Shown here: piece by piece, positions 23,762-32,906 of the stretch
How positions within the stretch are numbered: the stretch's first letter is position 1
How the letters are laid out: the number at the start of each line of letters is the position of its first letter
Assembly: GCA_029938555.1 (NCBI GenBank)
Contig: JAOZUR010000014.1
Span: 1-50,487, forward strand
Direction: 5' to 3'
Source of the DNA: Candidatus Sabulitectum sp.
GTDB lineage: Bacteria; Fermentibacterota; Fermentibacteria; Fermentibacterales; JCC-6
DNA: 50,487 nucleotides
The notes under the pieces: generated by a model
The model's database searches: none
Seen by the model: only the letters and a program-made list of their open reading frames with translations
What the model was told of the DNA's origin: nothing
Translations under genes and position numbers: made by a program

Positions 23762-24754
23762 TTGTTAGTTAAAAACTTTGATGCTATGATGCGAAAAATG
23801 GAAACTGCAAAAGCCGGAGATTCTTTTATTGTTTCCGGTGAAGAATATTATCAATCAACTGGTCTTCTGAATGCTCTTAAGGTTCGTGGAGCGGCTTTGG
23901 GTCTTGATTCTGTAAGACTTATGCCTGATGATTTGAGCGAGATAAGTATGAGTGCTTTGTTTAGTGAAGGGTCACTTTTTAGCGCAGGAAAGCTTGTAAT
24001 GATTGGTGATGTTGACAAATTGACTAAATCACAGAAAACCGAATTAGAGAAAATTGTTGCCGGTGGTTTTGACCATATTCTTTACTGTAGAACTTCTGGA
24101 AGAAAACTTTCAAATGCTTTTCAGACAAAACTGGAAGCAGCTGGAACTGGTTTTACATGTTGGGAACCTTTTATCAATCAGATGTGGAAGTGGGTGAAGA
24201 CACTAACTGCGGAAGAGCAAATTACACTGACAAGAGACGGTTCGCAGGCAGCCGAGGTCATTGCTTCCGGTAAACTTGAAAGACTTGCAGATATTATAAC
24301 CAGAATCTCACTTTTTCACGGCAGAGGTTCTAAAATCGACGCTTCTGGAGTTTATGCTGCAATCCAAGGCGTGGAGGAAACAACTGCTTTCCAGTTTTGT
24401 GCCGAGGTTTTGTCAGGGAAAAAAGCTTCTGCAATGCGCTCATTGTCTCTTTTGTTATCTTCAGGTGAAGAACCCATAAGGTTACTTGCTCTGCTTTTTA
24501 GTCAGTGGAAGCAGGTAGCTGGAGCTAGGGATTTTCTTCAAAAAGGTATGCAATCAACGGTGATAGCAAAAAAACTTGGCATTCCTCAATTTAGATGGAG
24601 TACCATTGAGGGGTATGTTAGAAAGTGCTCAAATCATTCAACCCCTTTTATGTTAGAGAGTTTTGCATCCGCTGATTTCGGGCTTAAAACAGGCGCTGAT
24701 CCTCTTGCTTCGATTGCTTCGATTGTTCTTGCCTTGACATCAGAGGTTAAATGA
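23762..24754 (+). CDS. holA: DNA polymerase III delta subunit
   Basis: This 330-residue clamp-loader delta subunit belongs to the HolA family. It has an N-terminal segment with SFIVSGEEYY (normally the ligand-loop region), a middle region with GRKLSNAFQTKL, and a conserved C-terminal block with EEPIRLLALLFSQWKQV and KKLGIPQFRW. It loads the sliding clamp with DnaX and HolB. The start is uncertain. TTG at 23762 has AAGGGG nine bases upstream; an in-frame TTG at 23756 is too close to that site. Confidence 0.85.
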   Translation: MLVKNFDAMMRKMETAKAGDSFIVSGEEYYQSTGLLNALKVRGAALGLDSVRLMPDDLSEISMSALFSEGSLFSAGKLVMIGDVDKLTKSQKTELEKIVAGGFDHILYCRTSGRKLSNAFQTKLEAAGTGFTCWEPFINQMWKWVKTLTAEEQITLTRDGSQAAEVIASGKLERLADIITRISLFHGRGSKIDASGVYAAIQGVEETTAFQFCAEVLSGKKASAMRSLSLLLSSGEEPIRLLALLFSQWKQVAGARDFLQKGMQSTVIAKKLGIPQFRWSTIEGYVRKCSNHSTPFMLESFASADFGLKTGADPLASIASIVLALTSEVK

Positions 24755-24819
24755 AGAAAGATAACATAGTGTATTGTGATTTTTAATGAAAATAAAGGCA
24801 TCTGAAGAATGGAGGGGTA

Positions 24820-25503
24820 ATGGCACTGGAAAGGAAGATTCAAGATCTTCTAGCAAGACGCACTGAGCTTGCTGAAAGGTTGTCTAATCTGGAAGCCATG
24901 AAGGCTGAAACGAACCAGAGAGTTTATTCTAGGATAAAAGGCGATTATGACAATCAGTTGAACGATGTTCTAGGTAAACTTGGTGATGAAAAAGGATCTT
25001 TAGAATCCAAGGTCAATGATCTTACCAAGAAAATTAACGAACTTGAGAAGAAGCATCAGAATGAATCTGATCTGGTTGAAGAACTTCAGATCAGGGCTAG
25101 GCTCCGCGAGCATGATGAAAATGACGCTGCTTTCCAGAAAGATCTTAAAGCAGCCACCGGTGAAAGAAACAGCACTGCTGATGAGCTTGATGGTTTCCGT
25201 TCTGAACTTGGTGACATGAAAAAGGTTCTCAGAGATGTTGAGGATGCTACTCAGGGGAAAGCATCGAAAGCTTCCAGGTCAAAATCAAAACCAGTTGAAG
25301 TAGATGATAGTCTGGATGAACTTGACCTTGATGACGATCTTAATCTTGATGATGACGATGATGATTCTGTTAAATGCCCATCCTGTTCACATGTTAATCC
25401 TCCACAGAAACTTTTCTGTGAAGAATGTGGATCAGCTCTTGACGAGGAAGATGCTCTTGATGACGAGTTCGACCTTCTCGACGATGGTGACCTTGATCTT
25501 TAG
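24820..25503 (+). CDS. Coiled-coil protein with acidic linker and C-terminal zinc ribbon
   Basis: This 227-residue cytoplasmic protein has a long coiled coil at about 1-145 with heptad-like Leu/Ile spacing, then a Ser/Lys-rich stretch. A highly acidic run rich in Asp follows (about 162-186), then a zinc ribbon CPSC-x14-CEEC (about 189-210) and a second acidic tail. There is no catalytic motif. The Zn-ribbon/coiled-coil plan recalls nucleic-acid- or envelope-associated scaffold proteins, but I cannot name a family. GGAGGGG precedes the ATG. Confidence 0.8.
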   Translation: MALERKIQDLLARRTELAERLSNLEAMKAETNQRVYSRIKGDYDNQLNDVLGKLGDEKGSLESKVNDLTKKINELEKKHQNESDLVEELQIRARLREHDENDAAFQKDLKAATGERNSTADELDGFRSELGDMKKVLRDVEDATQGKASKASRSKSKPVEVDDSLDELDLDDDLNLDDDDDDSVKCPSCSHVNPPQKLFCEECGSALDEEDALDDEFDLLDDGDLDL

Positions 25504-25517
25504 GTAATGAGTTAAAG

Positions 25518-25551
25518 AAATTACCGGCTCTTTACAAAGAGTCGGTAATTT
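25518..25551. terminator. Bidirectional terminator between zinc-ribbon gene and asd
   Basis: AAATTACCGGCTCTT (25518-25532) pairs with AAGAGTCGGTAATTT (25537-25551), with one G-T wobble and a 4-base loop. A run of T follows on the plus strand. It overlaps the asd stop codon. Confidence 0.82.
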
Positions 25552-26500
25552 TTTTTGCAACGATCTCTAGTATTTGAACAGCGTTCAGTGCTGCACCTTT
25601 ACGAACATTGTCTGCTGTTACCCAGAACTGAATAATAGTCTTATCCGCCGGATGATTTCTTATTCTTCCAATCATAGTAGTGTTGGTACCCTCTACTTCA
25701 ACAGGCTGTACTCCTAGCTGTTTTACCTTAACACCAGCTTGATTGTTTAACAGTTCTTTTACCGCTTCGGCTGATACTTTTTTATTGAACTTAACTGTTA
25801 CAGATTCTGTGTGACCTATTTTCACCGGAACTCTTGCGCAGGCTGGGAACAGAGGGAATTCTATTCCGAGAATTTTGGGAGTTTCTTTTATGAGCTTGAT
25901 TTCTTCACCTGTGTAACCTGAAGATTCAAGAGAATCTATCTCACAAACAACATTTTGATGAAAATGCCCCACTGATGATCCCATGCTTTCCTGTTTCTTT
26001 AAAGCTGATAAACCATCTCTTCCGCTACCTGAAACTGATTGATATGTTGATACTGCTACCCATTCAATTGGTGCTATTGACTGCAGTGGTCCCAGTGCCA
26101 TTACCAGTTGGATTGTGGAGCAATTTGGGTTTGCTATAAGTTTGTGGTGTTTTTCAATAATTTTACCATTAATTTCTGGTACAATCAGAGGCACATCAGC
26201 TTTCATTCTGAAAGCCGAAGAATTATCTATCACATAAGCCCCGGCTTCAAGCGCCTTGGGAACCCATTTTACAGCGGCTTCAGAGGAAGTTGCACCCAAA
26301 ATTATCATGCCCTTTTCCCAGGAGGCATTTTGTATTATTTCAACAGTATGGGGAAGGTCCCTGAAATTCACGGTGCGACCGGCACTTTTTGCAGTTGCAT
26401 AAAGCTTTAACTCATTAATCTGGAGGGAACTCTCCTGAAGAATCGAAACCATTTTACTTCCCACGAGACCCGTTGCTCCTGCAATTCCTACTTTTATCAT
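25532..26500 (-). CDS. asd: Aspartate-semialdehyde dehydrogenase
   Basis: This 322-residue enzyme reduces aspartyl phosphate to aspartate semialdehyde with NADPH, for lysine/diaminopimelate, threonine and methionine synthesis. Evidence is the N-terminal dinucleotide loop GATGLVGSKM, the catalytic Cys in ANPNCSTIQ, SGSGRDGLSALKKQ and the substrate-binding CARVPVKIGHTESV with its active-site His. GGAGG precedes the ATG. The gene is divergent from the LysM transglycosylase gene with very little space between them. Confidence 0.95.
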   Translation of the reverse strand: MIKVGIAGATGLVGSKMVSILQESSLQINELKLYATAKSAGRTVNFRDLPHTVEIIQNASWEKGMIILGATSSEAAVKWVPKALEAGAYVIDNSSAFRMKADVPLIVPEINGKIIEKHHKLIANPNCSTIQLVMALGPLQSIAPIEWVAVSTYQSVSGSGRDGLSALKKQESMGSSVGHFHQNVVCEIDSLESSGYTGEEIKLIKETPKILGIEFPLFPACARVPVKIGHTESVTVKFNKKVSAEAVKELLNNQAGVKVKQLGVQPVEVEGTNTTMIGRIRNHPADKTIIQFWVTADNVRKGAALNAVQILEIVAKKITDSL

Positions 26501-26554
26501 ATAGAGACCTCCTGGGTTAAAATTTTAAAGAACGCTATTGTTATTGGGGTAATA

Positions 26555-27922
26555 TTGTTATTTTCATCGTGTTCGGGCATCCGTCTTCATCAAACGATGC
26601 AATCTACAGAATCTTTTTCCGGAATCAGTGAAGTAGCTTTACCTGAATCTCCGGTGTTTTCACTTCTTCATGGGTCAGTTGGCAGGGTAGAGGCCGAGAT
26701 CATCCCTCTTCATGCACCACACCTGAGCGATTTGACTTATACCCCCGAAGGATGTCCTGCTGACCGTGGAACCATGAGGCTTCTTGAAGCTTTGTTACGA
26801 AGCCAAGGGGCACCATGCGATCTTGCAGCTTTGCCATGGGTGGAAAGTAGTTATTATGTGGGAGATTATTCCAGAGTGGGTGCAGCCGGTCCATGGCAGT
26901 TTATGAGTGGTACAGCAAGGCACTACCAAATGAATATGAGTGAAGAGATCGATGAGCGTTATTCATGGGTTGCATCAACCAGAACTGCATCTAATTATCT
27001 GTTGTATCTTAACCGAATGTTTGATGATTGGCATCTGGCGCTTGCAGCTTATAATTGTGGTGAGGGAACCGTATCAAGAGCTCTGTCTGATGCTTCTCAA
27101 AAAGAGTATGGTATGATTGAGCTTCCAGGTGAAACTGATGCATTTGTGCCAAGATATTCAGCAGCTCTTCAGGCTATAAGACAGATTGAAAGAGGTGATC
27201 CTGTTTTATCTGTTGTACTTGTTCCACCTGGGCTTGATTTAAGAATTCTTGCTGCAGAAACCGGAATGGATCCTCAAGAACTGGCGGAAAATAACCGAGG
27301 TTTTCTTCGTGAGATAACTCCAGCCGGTCAGCGAAATTGGGAGGTTATTGTTCCATCAAACATGGCATCTATTGTTTTCAAAAGTGCTTGGGTTATCCCC
27401 CGTGATAGGTACACTGTTAAAAGTGGAGATTCATGGGCTTCTGTTGCGGATGCAACAGGAGTATCTCAAAGTGATTTAATGGAAGCAAATAGTTCTTCAA
27501 TGCCATATGCTGGAGGATTTCTTCGTTTGCCAGAGAGTGCCAGAATACCTGTAAATGCCAATGCGGCAACAGCAGCTGGTTTTTATCAATATACTGTTCG
27601 TTCAGGTGATTCTTTAGGAGGTATAGGTGCGCTTGTAGGCGTTTCCTCCAGAGAAGTTGCTCTTTGGAACGATATGAGTACTTCTGCCACAATTCACCCA
27701 GGGCAGAAATTGCTTTTAAGGGGAACTCCTTCAGAGAATTCAAATTCTGTTACAATAGTTCGTGCAACAAATGGTGAAGTTACACATATTGTGCAGGAGG
27801 GTGATTCAATGTGGGCATTGTCAGTAGAATACAATGTATCTGTTGAACAAATAATGGAATTAAATAACAAGGATTCAGCTTCCTTGTCGATTGGTGAAAA
27901 CTTAATCATTAAACCGGAGTAG
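26555..27922 (+). CDS. MltD-like lytic transglycosylase with three LysM domains
   Basis: This 455-residue protein (counted from TTG 26555) cleaves peptidoglycan glycan strands. The transglycosylase domain (about 60-215) has the catalytic Glu97 in LPWVESSY, GAAGPWQFM and AAYNCGEG. Three LysM glycan-binding domains follow (starting about 286, 346 and 410; each with a GDS motif). Starting at TTG leaves LFSSC with no hydrophobic segment. Reading upstream in frame gives a perfect lipoprotein signal from an ATT codon at 26522 (KNAIVIGVILLFSSC), so the true start is probably non-canonical. It heads a tightly packed four-gene unit. Confidence 0.85.
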   Translation: MLFSSCSGIRLHQTMQSTESFSGISEVALPESPVFSLLHGSVGRVEAEIIPLHAPHLSDLTYTPEGCPADRGTMRLLEALLRSQGAPCDLAALPWVESSYYVGDYSRVGAAGPWQFMSGTARHYQMNMSEEIDERYSWVASTRTASNYLLYLNRMFDDWHLALAAYNCGEGTVSRALSDASQKEYGMIELPGETDAFVPRYSAALQAIRQIERGDPVLSVVLVPPGLDLRILAAETGMDPQELAENNRGFLREITPAGQRNWEVIVPSNMASIVFKSAWVIPRDRYTVKSGDSWASVADATGVSQSDLMEANSSSMPYAGGFLRLPESARIPVNANAATAAGFYQYTVRSGDSLGGIGALVGVSSREVALWNDMSTSATIHPGQKLLLRGTPSENSNSVTIVRATNGEVTHIVQEGDSMWALSVEYNVSVEQIMELNNKDSASLSIGENLIIKPE

Positions 27923-27927
27923 GTGGC

Positions 27928-30900
27928 ATGGCATTTCTATTCGGATCAAAAGCACAGAGAACTTTTAAGAAAATTCAAGATCTGGCTTCCAGTAATATGG
28001 TTGATCAGGCCGCTGTTATGATCGAAGAGGATCTTGATCTTCTTTTATCAGATCATGATGTGTCAGCTAAGCTGGTTCCTTTCCTCATGGATATTGGACA
28101 TCCAGATCTTGGCGGGCGCATTGGCGAAAAAATTATGCGCACACATTCTGACTTGCGAATGTCTATTTCCCGTCTATTGGAAGAGAAACAGGGGCAATTC
28201 CCAAGATCAATAGAGCTGTTGAGAGTTATTTGGCGATCCAGATTGCATCAAAGAGATTTTAACGGATTGATTGAATTACTAGGATCCGCTGAAAGAGTAA
28301 CGGTAAATCGCTTTTCTGATTCAGTTCAGAGTGCATTACGAACACTAGATGGTGTAACCGGTCGGGAACTAGGGTCGGGAATAGACAGGGTTTTGGCTTG
28401 GTCTGTGATTACATTGCAGAAGGGAGACCCTGGGGCCGCAATGGATGTTCTGGTTGATGCTGCTGATAGATGTAGATTTCCTGAAGAAAGCCTTGCAAGG
28501 CTCAGTGGCTGGATAGCCGCTCGCACCGGTGGCACTGACATGGATGTGAATCTTAAAAGAATAAGAGTCCTAACAGCTATTGGTGATAACGAAAGAGCAA
28601 TACTTGAACTTCCAAGTTTGTATGATGCAGATTCAGATATAGTGAAAAGTGCCATATCTCTTGTGGAAAAAGAATTAATTCCTGTTGATAAAACCCCAAG
28701 GGCAAAAATTTCTCTGGCAAGATTGATTAGCGAAAGCGGTAAATCTGACGAAGCATGTTTGATTTTAGACGGCCTGATAGATGAAAGTAGCAATCTGTCC
28801 ATTCTTGAGCAGGCTGTTACAAATCTTGTAATAAACGCATCAGGATGTGCAAGGGTGCATCTTCTTCAGGCAAGATTACGACTGACACGAGGTGAACATA
28901 CTCAGGCTCTTGATTCTGTTGATAAGGCTTTTCAGTGTGATGATGTTGCCGACTCGCCTATTGTTGATATCTGTAAAACATTCATTGATTCAGGGGTAGA
29001 CAGAGAAGGTCTTGTCACTGGTAAATTAGGCGAATTTCTTGTGAAAAAGGGATCTGTAGAGGACGCTGTGGAAATTTTATGTTTAAGTGCGCAGCGTTCG
29101 CCTGAATGGGTGCTTGAGCAGATTCAGAAACTTTTACAGCGAGATAAAACTAGCGCAGCTATACTCACACTACTTGCTGTGGTTCTGTTAATTGATAATC
29201 GTGGAAGCGAAGCAGCAGCTACTTTAAAGCATCTTTCCGCCAGGGAAGACGTTAAATCTAGGCAGGATATTGTCTCTGTTTTGTCACACTTTGATGCTCT
29301 TATGGGAACACATCATGAGTTAAGAAGGTTACGAGCATCAGCTGGTTATTTTGAAAGCAGTGGTTCAAATTCAGCAGAAGACTGGTTTGAGTTACTTCTG
29401 GTAGATGAAAAAATAAAAGATTCTGGGCTTCTAGAAATTTTTGATAGAGGAATTCTTCAAACAAGGGGAGAGGAAGTTTTTGCTTCTGATTTTGCTCCCA
29501 ATTCACCAACGGGAGAACTAATATTGGCTGCTGCTGGTGCATTCTCTGGAAATTTGGAAGATACATCAGAGCATCTCTCGGTTGCACTTACAGATAAAAG
29601 GCTTATTGACAGAGTTACAAATCTAGTATCGTCACTACCATTTTCCGTAATATCTTCAATGAAACCTGCTAAGTTGTTTATAGCTTTGAATAAGCACGGT
29701 CGTGGAGGGGTGGTTGAAAAACTTTTACCTTTACTTGCATCCACTGGATCAGAACAATGGATGGATGAGTTGGCATCTAGGATTTTACTTGATTCTGATA
29801 TCGATACCATTCTTTTCAGAATTGCATATTTTATTGAACAGGCAAAACCCGGAACTGCCGCCTCATCGGTACAAGAATTTAACACTTCGGAAGAAGACAT
29901 TTCTAATCTCATAAATGGTTGTGCATTTCTAGCCGCTGGCAATATAGAGAAGGCTACAGTTTCTTTATCAAGTGCTGCAGATTCAGGAAGAACAGCTTAT
30001 CTGGCAAAAGAGGTTTTGTCTGAATATGTGAAAGCTGGAAAGGCATCACCAGGAATCGCGATTGCTCTAGCCCAGGCTCAACTTGTTACAAACGATAGTG
30101 ATGCAGTTGCACATACTTTGAAAGATATTTTAAATGAATCTGTTGTAAAAGAATTTCTTGAGACTGCTATTTTAAGCGCTACAAATTCTTCTGAACTTCA
30201 TGCCAGCCTTGCTCTTGCTCGAATTTATGCTGGTGATCCAGAAGGGTATCGTACTGCTGCTGGAACTGCAATTGAAGGAAAGCCGGAACTGGCAACGATT
30301 TTAGTTGAAGCTGGATTGAGTTATTCACTGGAATACAATTATGCTGCCGGTCTTGTTTTTGTGGCTAGACTTGGAAAGAAATACATTACTGATTACAATG
30401 CAACTTCTATCCTTTTAAAAGCACTTTGTTTGCAACCAGATCTGTGGCAGCAAATTTCTTTATTTGAAGTTGATGACCTTGCCCTTAAAATGTTGCTTTC
30501 GCTTGTCACCTTAGAAGCTGATGGTTTTCGTTATGTAGAACTTCCATCTGAAATTAAACTGCCAGATGTGTTTATTGAAAAAGCTTTTAATTCTTGGAAG
30601 GAAGCTGGAAAAACTGAGTCGTTAGAGCAACTTGAACAGTTGGCAGATGAAACTGGGCATTCTGTGCATGCTCATGCTATCCGAGTGGTTTTAGCTGAAG
30701 CAGGAGTAGACCGTTCTCAAGCGCTTCTTGATGATACATTTGTAAATACAGAGTTTCGTTTAGATTTTTTAAAACTTTGTTCAACCAAAGATTTAGCCAC
30801 TAAGGGTTTGTTACAGCTTTTTCCAAATGGAGCCACCGGATATGGGCAGAACGAAGTTCTTGAAGCTGTGAATATGTTGATTAGATGTAAAGCAACAGAA

Positions 30901-31488
30901 AAACTGTTTGATTTTGCTATTGATATTTTAAAAGACGATTCATCTGATAATAAGAAAGCAGCAGAAAGAATAGTTGATATATTCATGCCTACTGCAAACG
31001 AACCAGGTTCTCTGACTATAACTCAAATAGTAGATCTACTTTTGATCACTGGAAGATTATCAGAAGCCTTTAATTTTGCACGGGGTGATTCTGATCTTTT
31101 ATTAAAAGTAAAAAACAAAGTGGCTTTTCAGGATAGTACATCCACTTCATCTTCGGCTCATTTGCGGGAAGGTAGGGTTTTTCAGATTCTTCTTTCCAAT
31201 GATATAGAATCTGATCCCATGTCAATGGGGCAAGCATTATGGTTGTCTGGGAAAAGAGTAACCGCATGTCGAGTCTGGAGAGAAGCTTATGCTCGAACTG
31301 AAAATCCAATTTATCTTAAAAGACTTGAATATGCATTGGGATGTATGGGTTCTGCTTCAGAGGTTGATGCAGTTATTCGACTTCTCTCGGAAAAACATCC
31401 TGAGTTTTCTATGGGTATTAATCAATCAGTCCAAAGAAATAGTTCATTAAAGATGATATCGTACAATATACAAAAATGGAGGAAATAA
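27928..31488 (+). CDS. Giant helical-repeat (TPR-like) protein
   Basis: This 1186-residue protein has no signal peptide or membrane helix, so it is probably cytoplasmic. It is almost wholly alpha-helical with repeating helix pairs of about 34 residues. TPR-like cores are visible, for instance ARVHLLQARLRLTRGEHTQA and ASIAL-type segments, but most repeats are diverged. This indicates a long alpha-solenoid scaffold. It begins five bases after the LysM transglycosylase gene with AGGTGG upstream, and its TAA overlaps the next ATG. Partner and function are unknown. Context suggests cell-envelope or peptidoglycan organisation. Confidence 0.78.
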   Translation: MAFLFGSKAQRTFKKIQDLASSNMVDQAAVMIEEDLDLLLSDHDVSAKLVPFLMDIGHPDLGGRIGEKIMRTHSDLRMSISRLLEEKQGQFPRSIELLRVIWRSRLHQRDFNGLIELLGSAERVTVNRFSDSVQSALRTLDGVTGRELGSGIDRVLAWSVITLQKGDPGAAMDVLVDAADRCRFPEESLARLSGWIAARTGGTDMDVNLKRIRVLTAIGDNERAILELPSLYDADSDIVKSAISLVEKELIPVDKTPRAKISLARLISESGKSDEACLILDGLIDESSNLSILEQAVTNLVINASGCARVHLLQARLRLTRGEHTQALDSVDKAFQCDDVADSPIVDICKTFIDSGVDREGLVTGKLGEFLVKKGSVEDAVEILCLSAQRSPEWVLEQIQKLLQRDKTSAAILTLLAVVLLIDNRGSEAAATLKHLSAREDVKSRQDIVSVLSHFDALMGTHHELRRLRASAGYFESSGSNSAEDWFELLLVDEKIKDSGLLEIFDRGILQTRGEEVFASDFAPNSPTGELILAAAGAFSGNLEDTSEHLSVALTDKRLIDRVTNLVSSLPFSVISSMKPAKLFIALNKHGRGGVVEKLLPLLASTGSEQWMDELASRILLDSDIDTILFRIAYFIEQAKPGTAASSVQEFNTSEEDISNLINGCAFLAAGNIEKATVSLSSAADSGRTAYLAKEVLSEYVKAGKASPGIAIALAQAQLVTNDSDAVAHTLKDILNESVVKEFLETAILSATNSSELHASLALARIYAGDPEGYRTAAGTAIEGKPELATILVEAGLSYSLEYNYAAGLVFVARLGKKYITDYNATSILLKALCLQPDLWQQISLFEVDDLALKMLLSLVTLEADGFRYVELPSEIKLPDVFIEKAFNSWKEAGKTESLEQLEQLADETGHSVHAHAIRVVLAEAGVDRSQALLDDTFVNTEFRLDFLKLCSTKDLATKGLLQLFPNGATGYGQNEVLEAVNMLIRCKATEKLFDFAIDILKDDSSDNKKAAERIVDIFMPTANEPGSLTITQIVDLLLITGRLSEAFNFARGDSDLLLKVKNKVAFQDSTSTSSSAHLREGRVFQILLSNDIESDPMSMGQALWLSGKRVTACRVWREAYARTENPIYLKRLEYALGCMGSASEVDAVIRLLSEKHPEFSMGINQSVQRNSSLKMISYNIQKWRK

Positions 31489-32906
31489 TGGCCGAGAATC
31501 CCACAGGATTAACCACAGAGCAGCTTCTTATGGAGCTTGGCAAGGTGGTATTGGGTCTTGGTAGGAAGATTGATTCTTTGGGAGACAAAATGGATGCTAT
31601 TCATTCTGTTCTTTCGGAAGATATCGCTCCTGCTTTGAAGGGTGACAAACAGGAAAAAACTGAAAAACCTTCTGTTATAGATATGACTCCTCTACTTGAA
31701 AAACTGGATGAGCTTAAAGTCTCTTTTCATAATCAATCTACGGATAAAACTGATCCTTCAGAAAAAACATCTGATGATGTTTCAGAAAAACTCATGGCTA
31801 TTGAAAAAGTGCTTTCTGATCATATCCTTCCAGCAATAAAAGGAATCGAGAGTGGTAATTCTAATGAATCCTTTGATGTGACTCCTATTATAGAGAAATT
31901 TGATAATCTTTTAGCTGTTATGACTGAAGCAGGCCAGATGAAAGAAGTGAAACCTCTTATTGAAAAAATGTCAGATTCACTTGAAAAACTTCCACAGATA
32001 GTCACTGATAAGTTTAAAGAAATTAAGAGTGAAGATACATCTAATCCAATGGAAACTGTAGAGCAGAAAATTTCTGAAGTTTGCTCAAAACTTGATGAGA
32101 TCTTTAAAGTAGCAGAAGACCGTCAGCACTTGGAAACCTTGTCAGAGGGAATTTCCCAGGTGAAGGAGCAGCTGATTATTTCCAGTGATAATGTACTTGG
32201 AGTTGTTAAGGAAGTACCTAGCAAGATAGATGAGATGGGTGAAAACTTAACAGTTGTTATGAAGGCAATTTCTGATTCTACTGAATCTATGTTAGAGAAA
32301 ACGGAAAAAAATATGATAGAGTCGCAGGATTCTCTTAAAGAAATAAAAGTAGAACTGGAAAGTGGGCTGAAAAATAACACAGAGTTGACCAGTCAGATGG
32401 TAAACCTTACTGCTAAATTTGCGGATAAGGCAGAGCAAGATAAAATTTCGGATTTAAATACACGGGCAATCGGGCATTTTAACCGTGGAGAATACACTGA
32501 AGCTGAAACTCTATTCTCACAAGCTTTGAATATTTCACCGGAAGATTCAGAGCTTTTGTGCAATACTGCTCATTTAAAATCAGCAATGGAGCATATGGAT
32601 GAAGCTGAACAACTATTCAGAAAAGCTCTTGAGATTTCCCCAGACCTAGAACCTGCAGTTTCTGGTCTAGGATTGCTTATGGTGGGAACTGATAGGGCAG
32701 AGGAAGCTATCGAATTCCTGAAAAATGTAGTAATCGATAGTTCTGCATCAATAAGAACTACAATTGCTTATTCAAGGGCTCTTACTGCAGTTGATAAACA
32801 TGATAAAGCTGTGGAGATACTTGAGACAGCTTTGCAGGCTGCGCCTGATAATAATGATTTGATTCAGGAACTTGCAAGTTACGGATACGAGAAAGATAAC
32901 AAGTGA
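31488..32906 (+). CDS. Coiled-coil protein with C-terminal TPR domain
   Basis: This 472-residue cytoplasmic protein begins at ATG 31488, where GGAGG (31478-31482) is well placed. It has long coiled-coil or amphipathic helical stretches to about residue 320, then about four TPRs (about 325-470), one reading NRGEYTEAETLFSQALNISP. An internal duplication is visible: MDAIHSVLSEDIAPALKG with TPLLEKLDEL (about 35-75) is repeated as LMAIEKVLSDHILPAIKG with TPIIEKFDNL (about 97-140). It overlaps both neighbours, so it is co-expressed with the solenoid protein and the Slt-like enzyme. A binding or scaffold role is inferred. Confidence 0.78.
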   Translation: MAENPTGLTTEQLLMELGKVVLGLGRKIDSLGDKMDAIHSVLSEDIAPALKGDKQEKTEKPSVIDMTPLLEKLDELKVSFHNQSTDKTDPSEKTSDDVSEKLMAIEKVLSDHILPAIKGIESGNSNESFDVTPIIEKFDNLLAVMTEAGQMKEVKPLIEKMSDSLEKLPQIVTDKFKEIKSEDTSNPMETVEQKISEVCSKLDEIFKVAEDRQHLETLSEGISQVKEQLIISSDNVLGVVKEVPSKIDEMGENLTVVMKAISDSTESMLEKTEKNMIESQDSLKEIKVELESGLKNNTELTSQMVNLTAKFADKAEQDKISDLNTRAIGHFNRGEYTEAETLFSQALNISPEDSELLCNTAHLKSAMEHMDEAEQLFRKALEISPDLEPAVSGLGLLMVGTDRAEEAIEFLKNVVIDSSASIRTTIAYSRALTAVDKHDKAVEILETALQAAPDNNDLIQELASYGYEKDNK

